A stretch of DNA of 64,000 nucleotides from Boothiomyces macroporosus (GCA_027604185.1 JADGKB010000011.1:1-64000), one strand, 5' to 3'. Positions 1 through 11,553 are shown, numbered from the stretch's first letter. A program made the numbers and translations. The notes: generated by a model from the sequence alone, not told the origin.

Positions 1-51
1 AGCATGGGACTGCAAATCCTGGGGTCGCGAGTTCAATCCTCGTTCGCTCCT
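1..51 (+). tRNA. tRNA-Cys(GCA), 3' part only
   Basis: The window opens inside a tRNA. A five-base anticodon stem (TGGGA/TCCTG, with G-T wobbles) closes a seven-base loop CTGCAAA whose middle triplet reads GCA, the cysteine anticodon. A T-arm follows (stem GCGAG/CTCGT, loop TTCAATC), then an acceptor strand TCGCTCC and a T discriminator, as is usual for tRNA-Cys. A run of T directly after it (51-55) fits an RNA polymerase III terminator. The 5' half and the A box lie outside the window. Confidence 0.85.
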
Positions 52-55
52 TTTT

Positions 56-430
56 ACTTTTTGCTATGTGCAGTAAGGAATTAATGAGATATTAATGAAT
101 CAAGTCAAATGCATTATGTTCAATGTATCGCCAATCAAACAGTTGCTTTTCAATCGTTGTATTGTGTTGATTTTGAATTTCTTGTTGCTTGAGCTTCAAT
201 TCTATCGTTTTTCGAATTCGAATCGCTTTTTGTTTAGTTCAATGCCTTTGAAATCCCCTCGCCATAATTGTCTTGTTTATCGCGATTATACTTAATGTCC
301 GATGTCATAGTTCCCTTAAGGATACACCATCTGTTGAAAGAATGCAATTTTAAATGATTACTGAAACGGCACCAGCTCTCTCAAGCAAGTTATTCAATTA
401 GCAACCATTATAACGAACTATTTACTGAAA
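56..430. other. intergenic, no gene seen
   Basis: This stretch separates the tRNA from the 3' end of the FGD-like gene. It is AT-rich. A 66-codon open frame at 95-295 has no recognisable motif and no mini-intron signals, and I regard it as chance. Confidence 0.5.
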
Positions 431-2580
431 TTAATTTGGTCGATAACACCATTCACCTCCTTTTGGATTGACAAATATTTGGATAGGAGATACCCCAAGT
501 ACACATGGGTCACATACTTGCCTGCTGGAATCCTTTGAAGCACACCCAGCGCATACGATTCGATCGCAAGATTTACAGTGAATCTATGTTAGTAAACAAC
601 TACTTCTTTATGAAAGAATGTAAATTTTTCTTTACATAAAGTGCAACAATCAATGTGTGATTTCGGCGACTAGGTTAGTTTAATTTCACCCCAATTATAC
701 TCGAGTACAAAGATTCCGCGGTAAGTGATTTTGCTATCCTTTTTGGTTTGGATATCAACAAAGATGATACAATGGAAGATCCAGATGGCAACATTGAAGA
801 CCTTCGTTCACTAATATTAACTGGGCTAGTGGAATAAATTGATGCCCCATCCACATCATGCTGATTTTCAGGTGTTAAAGATCTCGGTGCATTAATACTG
901 AATTTTCTTTCCTGAATGAGAGAAGGCAGGCAGGTATCACAAACCCGCGCTTTCTTTTCACCATTCCTCGAAGGAATGTAGAATGAATTTTGGGAGCAAG
1001 CCCCGCAAACTAGAATACCACAAGATCTGCAGTGGTGCTATGGTTATAATATTTGTACTTTGCGATTAAAGAATGTAAATTTGTTGAAACATACCAAGCA
1101 AGACTGTGCGCTTTCGTCAGGCATCTATTATTAGTTAAATTAAACCCAAATTGGAGCATCAAACTCAGCAATAGGCGAATTAGATGGCAATCTATCGTGG
1201 ATCGCTTCATTTTCAACATGCCATTCTGTGATTGCTTTTCTTATACTCTCAATCCACTGCGTTTTCTCTGCTTCTGATTCTAACTTTAAATAGAACTTAC
1301 GAACATATACAGCAAATGATTTTTCTCTACTTACAATTTGAAAGATGGATAAATGATTATCTTCAGACACTACCTCTTCAACTCGACAGAATTCCAATGG
1401 AATCATTCGGTGAAAATGATAGTGATCTTCAAGGATGCTTGGACTGCAATAGATTAGTATATCTGAAAACAAGATTAGTTCTCTGGGTTGAACAGCTCTC
1501 CGGCTTATTTTCTGTACTCTCCCCCGCCTAATGAATCTTCTTCCAGGGATGAGCAAATTCTAATTTAGTTTAAAGTACGTCTTTAAATCCAATTAATGAT
1601 TTCTGTATATCCACCATTTGAAGCATTGCTTCATGATTTCTTATGGTTTCATTTACAAACGTTGCAACTTGGTTAGTAATCGTTACCTTGGGAGACTGAT
1701 TCAATTGCTTTTTTGATATTTTCATGATCTGGATGATCTTCAGGTGTATGCTTATAAAGATCTTCCAGTAATAACTTGTATCTAGGAATTCTCTGGACTG
1801 GTAAAATCAAAAAAGCTTGAAGCACCAAACCGTGGCTGTCAGGATGAGCTGCTTTGTTCTATCGTTAGCAAAATTTACCTTTGCGAATGCTGCAAACTTT
1901 GCATTCCTTTGGGTGAGATCAGCAACTAAATTCACAGAGTCATTAAATTTTGTGAGAAATATAGAATACACCCGCAGGAAAGGAATCATGATTAGTATAG
2001 ACTTACCAGACTAACAAATATATCTCCAATCAAGTCATTTCCTCTGTTCCACAATTCAATCCTTTTCTGGAGTTGATTGCTCAACTCTCTATTGACGGCG
2101 AGAATACTTTCATGGTGACCAAATATATCCATGATTGCCCTACAATTAGCCCAGCCTACTTTTTAGGTATAATTTCTTCTGGAGTTCCCACCAACGCCAA
2201 CAAGGGTTCATAATATTGCTAGGTTAGATCCTACATACAGTTTTGAGAAATTGCAAATCGGAAACATATCTAATTTCTGTATCCAATATTTCATTCATGA
2301 TCCTCCGTCGTTTAGGTTGTCCAGATTTGACAGTTTCCACTGGGCTCACTTCAAAAATAGCATCCGAGGAAGCAGAGGATATAAAGGAAGGTTGCTCTGA
2401 AATCGCACTAACAATCGACATCCTGTGTGCATGTGGGATTTTGATACTTGGAATTTTGGAGTTTGGCGACAGCGGCGGAAGCTGATCTGTAAGAGGCTCG
2501 TCATTGATGGTATCTTCAGAGTTGAATGTAACCCCGTTGGACAGCGCATTTGTTTTTGTTGGATCTAAAGTTCCCTCCAT
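431..2580 (-). CDS. FGD-like Rho/Cdc42 guanine-nucleotide exchange factor, DH-PH-FYVE-FYVE
   Basis: The spliced product is 649 residues in eleven exons. A Ser/Pro-rich start (1-95) leads into a DH domain (about 95-290; the last conserved region reads LILPVQRIPRYKLLLEDL). A PH domain follows (about 302-420, opening LLIPGRRF). Two FYVE-type zinc fingers come next: RKHHCRSCG at about 444-500, and HKEIHCKSCD at about 582-630. Such proteins activate Rho-family GTPases, and FYVE fingers bind phosphatidylinositol 3-phosphate on endosomes. Introns: 2219-2238, 2140-2159, 1987-2006, 1859-1878, 1668-1686, 1560-1578, 1125-1145, 1038-1058, 670-689, 584-603. The third ends in TG, not AG. The second FYVE lacks part of the basic motif, so its lipid binding is uncertain. 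The family call is strong; the GTPase specificity is inferred. Confidence 0.88.
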
Positions 2581-3022
2581 AAGGTTTTGGATTAACTTTC
2601 AGCCTAAAGAAAAAAGTTTGTTTTCAAAACTGGTGATGTCAATTTCATCTGATAACATCAAAAAAGGAAAGTCGATCAATTATTACTGGTCTGTAATACA
2701 AGTGGCAGGTCCATGTTTGGCTGGGATCAGTCTGTAATACTGGGTAGGAAATGAATGTGCTAGGATCTCCACTCAGCAATACATGAGCTCGGTGATATTA
2801 GCAGCCACTTGAGTATATATGACTGAACTATCCTCTGAGGCACTCAAGTATTTCCTTCCTCTGTCAGTATGGGAAAGCATCGGCTTCTACGATGAGAAAT
2901 TCATGACGAGGTGGATTCTAGAAATCTTTCCAACTCTTATATACATGAAATGAATGATGCCAACTAATCATCATTTTCAAAAAATAGCTCCAATTTCGAC
3001 TTTGAAATTTTTTTTGTTAATC
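2581..3022. other. divergent intergenic region between FGD-like gene and mL43
   Basis: No coding signal is seen. The promoter-like motif AACTTTTT occurs on the minus strand (2611-2618), about 30 bases before the FGD start codon. The rest should hold the mL43 promoter. Confidence 0.5.
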
Positions 3023-3539
3023 ATGCTGGCAAAAAAACAGTTGATTAGAAGGCTACAAGACGCAGGCTTGAACTGGAAGCTTCTACCTGAACCAGTAACC
3101 ATTACTAATCTAGAATTTAACTTCAGCTCATATCAATGGAGCAAAGAATTTTGTCCCGCCAATCTGCAAACTCGAGATATTTTACAATCCACCAAGACCT
3201 GGAGCAGGAGGAGATTCACAGGGAATGGTCAATTATTTAAATAATAGCATTAAACAGTTTGCAAAGCAACGACCATATATTGAAATCGCTGTTACAAAGC
3301 GTTCGGGACCGCCAGAAGTTGTTGCACACTATAATAATGGAACTGTCGATGCTATGAGGACACCTAGATGGAAACCACACCAAATTGGAAAATTAGTGAA
3401 CGATATGTGTGACATATCCTCTTCTTTGAACAAAGAAAGACAATTCCCACGCAATGTAAAGAGAGGTACTGGATCGCATATGGATAAAGCACTACCTCAA
3501 TGGAGTCCATTCACAGCCGAAAAGATTTTCAAACCTTAA
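3023..3539 (+). CDS. mitochondrial large-subunit ribosomal protein mL43 (L51/S25/CI-B8 family)
   Basis: The product is 165 residues in two exons; the only intron is 3095-3113 (19 nt). The core carries the family's thioredoxin-like L51/S25 pattern: strand CKLEIFYN, a glycine-rich loop, then helix YLNNSIKQFAKQRP and strand YIEIAVTK. These proteins sit in the large subunit of the mitochondrial ribosome (yeast counterpart Mrpl51). I chose the ATG at 3023 because it opens the frame joined by the intron; an earlier ATG at 2954 is in frame but adds residues without family similarity. The stop codon overlaps an AATAAA (3538-3543), probably the polyadenylation signal. Confidence 0.82.
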
Positions 3540-3555
3540 TAAAAATATGGATTTA

Positions 3556-5200
3556 TTAACGATACTTGTTCATGAAGGACTCATGGAATACCTTGATGTT
3601 TTGAATGAAATCGTCCATTTGATTTTCAGGAGGCAAGAAGGTTGATCTAAAGTGATATGTTCCATCTTTTTGTCCAAATCCTGAACCTGGAACCACACAA
3701 ACACCAGTAGCATTAAGCAAGTCCATGGCATACATACTGTCAGGATCTTGGTCTTTGATAACAGCTGCTGCAACTGCCTTTGCTGGGAGTTTGACTTGTG
3801 GGAAGAGGTACATGGCTCCTTGAGCATCGTTACAGGTAACACCTTCGAGGCCGTTAAATGCAGCAGCAAGCCTTTGAGCTCTCCTCTTTAGAGAATCTCG
3901 TTAGTAAAATAGTACCGTAAATAGCGTTCTGTTCCTTTTCGTATAATGGATATGAAGGATCCCCTTTCTTTGGAGGGTTCATCATCAACTCTACCATAAC
4001 TTGACCTTGTACCGGCGGGCAAAGAGAAACAGATGCGATTTTGTAGAATAACTCCATAACTTCTGGAGCAACATTGACACATTCAAAGTAACCACCTTAG
4101 TCAGTAGGAAATACCTCTTCTTCCACATTCACCAATCATCCCTTTACTAATAGAATGGAAAGAAATCAATTCAACAGTATCATACTTTGACCCCATACTC
4201 TTCAATACTTTTTTGAAAGAATGGAAAGGCAGCTCTTGGGTGTAAACGTTAGCTTGGTAAACTTCATCTGCCATTAGGACAAGATTTTCTTGACGACAAA
4301 ACTCAATGATATCTTTCATGGCATCAACTGAAAGGGTTTGTCCGGTAGGATTTCCAGGATTGATCACACATAATGCGCGTACATCCATTCCGTGAACGTC
4401 TCTCTTGACTTTTTTCAACGATTTCACCAATTCTTCAATCTAGGTAAGTATAATTTACGGTTAAAGACCAATCTTTAGATTCATCCAAATAGTACGGAAC
4501 AGGTTTACCTCCAAACAAAGAAATTGAGGCAGTATAGAGTGGATACTGTGGAATAGGAATCATAATACCAACATGATCGTGAGCAATAATAGTTTGAAGG
4601 ACTGTTTGAACACCAGGAGAGGCTCCAGCAGTCAAGAATATTGAATTTGGGTCTGCTGGGAATCCATCTCTTTTTTCAATAGCTTCAGCAATACGTTGAC
4701 GTACTAAAGGGATACCTTTGTCAGACTAATAGAACCTTGAGAATGAGAATAAGCGCCGACACTACCGCCCATTGCTTTCAAGAGCCTAGATCAATAAAAA
4801 TCTACTCTTTAGCCCTTTGAATTGTATCTGGAGGGAATATTTCCTTTGTTAATTCCGCATTTTTGCCATCCAACAAATCAGGATATTCCAGTAATGCTGA
4901 GACTTGTCTAAAGAACGTAATCGGCTTTTGTCCTAATTGCTGTGGGTTACCAATGTTGCAAGATACGACATTTTTGAATGGTAATGAATTCTGATTTTTT
5001 GCCAATTCCTACTGTTACGATAAATTACATTTCGTAGTTCTTCTGCACGAATTGCTTGCTCTCCACGTACGGCGTATTCAAAATCCACCACCTTTGGGTT
5101 GACTGTATGTGCGTTTAAAATACCTATTATGAACGAGTACTGTACCCATGCTGCGAGTATGGCGAATGCATCTGGTTGGTAACACCTTTAATTTGAACAT
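3556..5200 (-). CDS. alanine aminotransferase (class I PLP aminotransferase), likely mitochondrial
   Basis: The product is 501 residues in eight exons. It converts alanine and 2-oxoglutarate to pyruvate and glutamate. Recognisable blocks are VDFEYAVRG, GAYSHSQGIPLVRQ, CVINPGNPTGQ and the PLP-lysine region SISKGMIGECGRRGGY. The C-terminus reads PGSGFGQKDGTYHFR. The N-terminus (MFKLKVLPTRCIRHTR) is basic and lacks acidic residues, like a mitochondrial presequence. Introns: 5124-5145, 5009-5028, 4786-4805, 4716-4735, 4440-4458, 4096-4114, 3897-3915. Each junction restores a family block, for instance IYD/SLKRRAQR. It is convergent with mL43, with 16 bases between the stops. Confidence 0.93.
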
Positions 5201-5590
5201 TTTTCTCAAATTAATGAAAAAAATCATGGGGCAAAATTATGATTGATAAACGCTTCACAAATTTAGAAAGTTGTGGGGGTAACGATGATATTGGGTTTGA
5301 AATGTTCTTGAGGTATATTAGAATGTCTGTGGTATCGCCTAAATCACTTTTGCCAACTTTATCTACCATTACAACCATCTTTGTACTACAGCTCAAATTG
5401 AGATTTCAAAGATACTTCCAAAGTTCGTCTTCAAATCAAGCAATTCCTTAAAGAAATACCCGCAAAGAATCAATTCCTTGTTACAAGCGCCTACTCTAGA
5501 ACTTTGCTCCGCACTAATCAGGTGCGGAAAGCAAAAAAATTGCCTTTTTCAAACTGGAGAAAATTTTTTTCTTCAACTTTTTAGTTAGAC
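5201..5590. other. divergent intergenic region
   Basis: This lies between the alanine aminotransferase and PRPP synthetase start codons. Open frames at 5211-5451 on both strands show no motif. AACTTTTT (5575-5582) lies eight bases before the PRPP synthetase ATG. Confidence 0.5.
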
Positions 5591-6656
5591 ATGACCAACG
5601 GTATCAAAATCTTTTCAGGAAATTCACACAGGGAATTTGCGATCCTAGTCGCAAAGTAATATCTTTCCTTATGTTAGACGTTTAGGATTGAACCTGGCCA
5701 ACTGCGTCGTGAACAAGTACTCCAACCAAGAAACTTCGGTAACCATTGGGGAATCTGGTTAATAATTACTAATATTCAGTTCGTGACGAAGATGTCTTTA
5801 TCATCCAATCTGGCTGTGGCGAGATTAATGGTTTTTAAGCTTTAATGTAGATAACTTGATGGAATTGTTGATCATGATCAACGCTTGCAAAACCGCTTCC
5901 GCAAAGAGAATTACTGCCGTTATGCCATGTTTCCCATATGCCAGACAAGACAAAAAAGATAAATCTCGTGCACCTATCACTGCCAAATTGGTTGCTAATA
6001 TGTTGACCGTTGCTGGAGCTAACCATGTTATTACTATGGATCTTCACGCTAGTCAAATTCAGGGTTTCTTCAACATCCCAGTTGACAACTTGTATGCCGA
6101 ACCAAGCACACTTAAACACATCAGAGATTGTATTCCTGACTTTAGCAGTGGCGTTATTGTTTCCCCAGATGCTGGTGGTGCTAAAAGGTTTCTTAAAATT
6201 AACAGCAGAGCAACCGCAATTGCCGATAAATTGGATGTCGAATTCGCTTTGATCCACAAGGAACGAAAGAAGGCAAACGAAGTTTCAAGAATGGTTCTTG
6301 TTGGTGATGTTAAAGGAAAGGCATGCATCTTGGTTGATGACATGGCCGATACCTGCGGAACCTTGGGATTGGCGGCTAAGGTGTTGATGGAAAACGGAGC
6401 CACCAAAGTGTACGCTATGGTAACACATGCGGTATTGTCAGGCAAGGCTCTGGAAGTAATTAATAATTCATGTCTTGAGCAAATTATTGTGGTAAATTCC
6501 CAATTAATGTAGACCAATACTATTCCTCAAGATCATATTGCTCCTCTGTGCCCCAAACTACAGTTTATTGATGTTTCTTCTACATTTGCCGAAGCAATTA
6601 GACGTACACATAACGGAGAAAGTATCAGCTATCTCTTCAATTATGTGCCAAATTAA
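5591..6656 (+). CDS. PRS: ribose-phosphate pyrophosphokinase (PRPP synthetase)
   Basis: The product is 326 residues in five exons, a normal length for the family. It makes 5-phosphoribosyl-1-pyrophosphate from ribose 5-phosphate and ATP for purine, pyrimidine, histidine and tryptophan synthesis. Visible motifs are the N-terminal SGNSHREFA, the [12 protein letters not shown] block, [14 protein letters not shown], and the PRPP-binding loop [13 protein letters not shown]. Introns: 5656-5677, 5758-5779, 5831-5850 and 6492-6512. The last precedes the C-terminal exon that ends with SYLFNYVPN. Fungi usually have several paralogues; I cannot tell which one this is. Confidence 0.95.
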
Positions 6657-6708
6657 CTTAATAAAAAACATGCATACTACCATGAATATTACTCTATTAA
6701 ATACGAAT

Positions 6709-8788
6709 TCAATGCTTTCCTCTCCCTCTACCACGGAAAGATCCTCTTCCCCGTTTGCTGTCAGCACTTCTTCTTTCCCTTCCGTCAAAGCTCTTCTTTT
6801 TCTTATTAGGATTAAATGTGATGGACAGATTTCCAGAACTACCAACCTTAACGTCTTCTCTCGGCCCAACCGCTTCCTTTTCCAATCGTTCTTCAAACAA
6901 TGCCTCCTGTGCATTTTCTCTCTGGATAGTTTCTTGGTCATTTGCAGTGGCATTGAAACCGTCCTGATATCAAATCTAATTACCTTGAGCTCATACATCT
7001 GTGGCCCTCTCTTCTTTGTTTTGTATTTAGCAAATCTAATTTCATCTTGATCTTCAGAGTCTTCAGAGTCAGGATCTTCTTGCACTGGCTCATACTTTGC
7101 TTTAGTAATTTTGGTCTGGGATTCAGATGGGTGATGAAGTTTGTATTCGTGCGAGGTAGTATCCACTTGGAACGCAGGGTCAGAGAACATGCTCTTGAAA
7201 CGATCATCCTCCATGATAGTCGATGTATCTTTCTTTTTCTTTTTCTTTTGTTCGTTATCAGAATCATCTGTAAGATCCAACAAATCGGCTGCAATCGCAG
7301 AGTTGACTTTTGGCAATTTGCTCTTTGCGGATATTCTTGATGCTCTCTTTTCTTCGATTTTCTTTTGAACCAAATTCTTTTTGTATTCATCGAATTCAAA
7401 TGGATTGGCAATCGCTTTCGCCTTTTCATAAAGACGCAAGTCTACAAAGAATCCGTGCATATAGGCTTTCAATACATTTGTTCCAATCAAATGATCCAAT
7501 CCAAGACTATGGTCAAGCAAAACTTACTTTGAGAGTTCCTTTCTAGTAACAAACTTGTAGTCGTCATAAATAGTAGTGTTTGGATTTTCTTCCAATTCTT
7601 CAGTAATGTTATCCAAGAAAGAGCACCATTTTGGCGCAGTTCCTAATGCAGGGATGTAGTACGATTGGATTTGAGTTGCTAAATTAAATTGCAAGTACCT
7701 TCCCCTGCAAGCATAATCAATCCAGAATCATCAAATACACAGGTGTGATTAATGTCATTTGGAGCCTCAATATTTGTGAAAATTGCTCCATCATTTTTGT
7801 TCCACATTTTAACAATCTTTGTATCTGACGATATAACGTTTCCGGATTCATGAAACTGTAGCGAATGGATTGGATATCCGTACTGGTGGTCTTTTACTAT
7901 TAAAGGAGTTGGCCTTCTTAGATCATAGAGCACAATTTGTCCAGTTGATGTTCCTGCCATGAATGACAAGCCATCAGCACCAAATTCAATACTTGATATT
8001 TCAGGCACAGCATCCAGGAGAGATGAATCAATTTTACTCACAACAGCTTCTGCAACGTCTAATATTCCAATCCGCTTTTTTTCAGTTGGATGCCAAAATT
8101 CTACTTTTCCATTTGAACCCCCAAAGCCAAATAATTGGTGAGCAGGGCTAATTTTACAAACGTTAACTTCTGGAAGTGAAGTTTCTAGTGGTGCCATGAA
8201 TCTGCCTTGTTCCAAATTTAACCTCCATACTTCATTACTAGCACCACCAATCAACACATCGCACGAAGGATAATGATAGGTAAGATCTCTACCAAACTAT
8301 TGTCAGTACAAACCAACCTTTGGCACTCTAGTTTGATAGTGCATGCCGTAATGTGAATGAAATTCAACTGTTCTGTCAGTTTGCAAGTGCACACTCTTTG
8401 TCCAATCTTCTGATAAAATCTTTTCTTAAATAAAATGTACCTCAAATGTAACGTTTTCGCAGTTGGTATGTCGTTCAAATTTCATGGACATTTGATCCAA
8501 ATCCCACACCCGAATCTGTGGTTTATAAACACCTGAATTAGCAATAAAACACCAGTCGCCATTAAAAACTTTCCATCTCTGGTCTGTCGCAGCTTAATGC
8601 TGGCTTCTGGAAACTGAAAATCCTGAATAAGTTCAATACGGTTTCTCCAAGCTACGGTTGGATAAATAAATACCTTGATCATATTTCAACTTGTTTTTAT
8701 TCCTTTGGACTTGCCAGTCAGGAATTGCTGATTTAGAAGCACTGGTGATAGAGTATATTTTTATGTTGTTTGCATTCGAAACTTGCAT
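6709..8788 (-). CDS. ENP2: Enp2/NOL10-like nucleolar WD-repeat protein of 40S biogenesis
   Basis: The product is 644 residues in eight exons. The start MQVSNANNIKIYS, the block RIELIQDFQFPEAS, VPKFGRDLTYHYPSCD and the C-terminal LGLDHLIGTNVLKAYMHGFF are all characteristic of Enp2/NOL10. These proteins have an N-terminal beta-propeller and work in the small-subunit processome. A Lys/Glu/Asp-rich tail with runs of lysine and an RGRGSFRGRGRG end suits a nucleolar protein. Introns: 8652-8673, 8533-8552, 8420-8440, 8297-8317, 7679-7698, 7507-7527, 6964-6983. AACTTTTT lies on the coding strand at 8807-8814. It is convergent with PRPP synthetase, 52 bases apart. Confidence 0.94.
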
Positions 8789-9056
8789 TTGGACAAAAAA
8801 GAAAAAAAAAAGTTTGGGAAATTCAAAGAATTCAAAGCCAACATAAAAGAGGGTGCAAGTAAAATTTCTGTCAATTATCTACGCAATAAAGTTGCGGCGA
8901 TATTGATTACATTTCAAAGAGTCTCTGATTTAATTCAAACCTCATGAGTAAATAATATAGAAATAACGTATATAACAAATTGAGACTGTAGTAGTGAATA
9001 GCGGGGACTAGAGTGTTTTTGTTTGCTCAACCTTTTTACCAAAAATTTTGACGGAA

Positions 9057-10268
9057 ATGCTTGGAATTAACGCCAAAATCACCATTACCATAATTGCAAT
9101 CCCAGTAGTAGCATACAGCTTACACCGTTTGTTTCAACATCCTAAATCGACGCTTTCCGATCGCGACAGTGTGGTAAATCTTGATCCAGGTGAAGAGTTC
9201 CAAGGAATGTTTGACAATGTGCGATTTGTTACTTTTTATGAGAGGTTGGAGCTTCAAGACATCCTGGATAAAACTCAAGCGGTTCTAAATGCAAACCCTT
9301 GGCTTGCTTCAATTTACCGAAAAGTGAACGGAAAACTTCAACTTCACTACAACAGAGTGAACAAAGCTTCCGACTATGTGCGATATATTGAATCTGACAT
9401 TAAAGTAAGTGAAGGCACTGTGGAGCTACTCCTCCGGTACTGCCGATTACCAAAAGGATGCAACTCTGTAAACAAAGACATCCCCCTCTTTGAAGTAATT
9501 GTTGTCAAGCTCAAGGACAAAACTGCACTGATTTTTGATATGTCTCATATTGTTGGTGATGCTCAAACACTTTACATGATATACAGAATGTATGATTCAA
9601 ATTCACACCCATATTCGATGCAAATTGAAAGGGTGAACATCAAGGATAAGCTAAATAACTTTAGCAAGGAAGTTCCAAACATGATGTTGCTGGTCTACAA
9701 CAGCTTATTCCCAACTACCAACAAGACACGAACATTCAAGGTGCTAAAAGATAGAATGGAAGCAGAAAAGATATTACAAAAGACAGCTGATACCGAGTTC
9801 CTGTCCACGAACGATATTCTAACAAGCTGGGCATTTAACGCTTCAAAATGTGATATTGGAGTGATGCCGATCAATTTACGAGGAAGAGTAGCCGGAGTAC
9901 ATGACAGCCTTGCCGGCAATTACGTTCATGGAATTTTTTATTCAAAAAATGACTTTCAAACGCCCCAAAATATCCGAGGAAGCTTGCCACGGAAAGATGG
10001 GATATATCAGAGAATGGGTGATCGTCCTCTGCCTCAAAGTCTATGGGAAGTGTTCACAACCAAAGTCGGATCAGTAACTAATTGGGTTGCGCCACAAAGG
10101 GATGTTGTGATCAACGGAAATATTTCCGTATTTCATGCGCCTTTACTAAACCCAACGATCCCAATGACAGGACACTTTACAATCTATAAGAGTAACAATG
10201 AAATCTATATTCGCTGTTGTTCAAAGTATTTGGAGGAGATACCACACTATTTGTCGGAGTTGCAATAA
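9057..10268 (+). CDS. membrane-anchored HxxxD-type acyltransferase, paralogue 1
   Basis: A single exon encodes 403 residues. An N-terminal hydrophobic segment (about 4-22) would anchor it. The body has the layout of the CoA-dependent acyltransferase fold shared by BAHD, condensation and wax-ester synthase enzymes. Visible are HIVGDA with the likely catalytic His164 and Asp168, the block STNDILTSWAF, NLRGRV, and a GNY motif. Unlike its two paralogues, the residue after the catalytic Asp is Ala instead of Gly. The substrate is unknown. It lies 34 bases upstream of paralogue 2 in the same direction. Lack of introns is unusual here. The start is the first ATG of the frame. Confidence 0.7.
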   Translation: MLGINAKITITIIAIPVVAYSLHRLFQHPKSTLSDRDSVVNLDPGEEFQGMFDNVRFVTFYERLELQDILDKTQAVLNANPWLASIYRKVNGKLQLHYNRVNKASDYVRYIESDIKVSEGTVELLLRYCRLPKGCNSVNKDIPLFEVIVVKLKDKTALIFDMSHIVGDAQTLYMIYRMYDSNSHPYSMQIERVNIKDKLNNFSKEVPNMMLLVYNSLFPTTNKTRTFKVLKDRMEAEKILQKTADTEFLSTNDILTSWAFNASKCDIGVMPINLRGRVAGVHDSLAGNYVHGIFYSKNDFQTPQNIRGSLPRKDGIYQRMGDRPLPQSLWEVFTTKVGSVTNWVAPQRDVVINGNISVFHAPLLNPTIPMTGHFTIYKSNNEIYIRCCSKYLEEIPHYLSELQ

Positions 10269-10302
10269 AAATCTTGTGTAACTAATTAAAAAGTTCTCTT
10301 TG

Positions 10303-11553
10303 ATGGAAGTCAAGTTAATTTTAGTAGGCCTCATTCTCCTGCTCTCAGCAGCATATTATTGGATAGTTAGATCAAAGAAGCAAGTCCCAAAACAAAGTTA
10401 TTTAGGGGCTTTTGACTATAGTGTTAAACCGCATATGGCTATTGAAGACTTCACAATTTATATTCCTCCTATTTCAACAGTTACATTCTACACCGACTTG
10501 CCTATCAAAAACATCTATGACAGAACTAAACAGATCATCGACGCAAATCCTTGGCTGGCTTCAAGAATAAAGTCTGGCGTAAATGGCTTTGAGCTGCACT
10601 ACAACCAGCATAACAACCACTACAACTATATTTCAGAGCATGAAATTGAAGACGAAATGTCATTTAATCCTATACAACTGCTTCGATTCAGCAGAGTGAA
10701 ACTGGGTATCGAATGTCAGGATCAGGATTTACCTCTCTTTGACATAAATATTGTCAAAATGAAAGAAAATACTGGGCTGATTATTACGATGAACCATGTT
10801 TTAGGTGACGGGGATACCTATTTTAAAATTTACAAGATGTTTGATGACAAAATCCCAATAACAAAGATGAGCTTGGAAAGAATCAAAGGTGTTCCTGAGC
10901 AGGTGGATCATGTCTTTGGAATGCGAAAAGACATGACTGGACTTTGGTTGGACTATAGATATTGGTGGAGAGACAGGTTTCCTCGGAATCTTCCGGTAAA
11001 GATTTTCAGAGTATCGAGGGAAGCAATCAACCAACAAAAACAATCCGAGTCAAATAAAGACGGAGAAAAATTCTTATCAACCAACGATATCCTGACCAGC
11101 TGGATATTCAATTCGTGTCATACCTGCTTTGGCATTGCGATGGTCAACCTTAGGGGAAAACTTGACATAGAAATTCCGGAAAATGCTGCAGGGAATTACT
11201 TTACATCGCTGAATTACACTAAAAGAGACTTTATACTTCCTGGCCAAATCAGACGGTCGGTCACTAAAAGAAATGGCGTGTACATCAAAGACACACCAAC
11301 TCCTTTCCCTCCCATATGGAGCGTGTTTTCCAGCAATTCGAATCTAACAGACGTATCCAATTGGACAGGCTTCTACCATCATCTTGTAATTCAAGGGAAT
11401 GAACCGGTTTATCACTGTCCATTGGCAGAATCTACTTCTCCAGATTCGAAAATAATCATCTTTAAGCCAACCCCAAATGATGTATTCCTTCATGCATTTG
11501 GGTTAGTTGAAGAGGAAGTATTGGCTTCGGGCTTGGTTGTAGAATTGGAATAA
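10303..11553 (+). CDS. membrane-anchored HxxxD-type acyltransferase, paralogue 2
   Basis: A single exon encodes 416 residues. An N-terminal membrane segment (about 3-22) is followed by a short basic stretch, which suggests the catalytic domain is cytosolic. The catalytic signature is NHVLGDGDT with His165 and Asp169. STNDILTSWIF and NLRGK match the paralogues at the same spacing, and so does the C-terminal WTGFYHHLVIQGNEPVYHCP block. It is closer to paralogue 3 than to paralogue 1, because that C-terminal block is nearly identical in 2 and 3. Acyl donor and acceptor are not predictable from sequence. It could equally be a wax-ester or secondary-metabolite acyltransferase. Confidence 0.7.
   Translation: MEVKLILVGLILLLSAAYYWIVRSKKQVPKQSYLGAFDYSVKPHMAIEDFTIYIPPISTVTFYTDLPIKNIYDRTKQIIDANPWLASRIKSGVNGFELHYNQHNNHYNYISEHEIEDEMSFNPIQLLRFSRVKLGIECQDQDLPLFDINIVKMKENTGLIITMNHVLGDGDTYFKIYKMFDDKIPITKMSLERIKGVPEQVDHVFGMRKDMTGLWLDYRYWWRDRFPRNLPVKIFRVSREAINQQKQSESNKDGEKFLSTNDILTSWIFNSCHTCFGIAMVNLRGKLDIEIPENAAGNYFTSLNYTKRDFILPGQIRRSVTKRNGVYIKDTPTPFPPIWSVFSSNSNLTDVSNWTGFYHHLVIQGNEPVYHCPLAESTSPDSKIIIFKPTPNDVFLHAFGLVEEEVLASGLVVELE

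Noticed and set aside
5835..6517. Minus-strand open frames opposite PRPP synthetase
   Set aside because: They are shadows of a highly conserved gene and have no motifs.
6558..7520. A 320-codon minus-strand frame read straight through the end of the Enp2 gene
   Set aside because: Its last part is out of frame with the conserved gene; the 20-nt intron at 6964-6983 leads to the proper RG-rich end.
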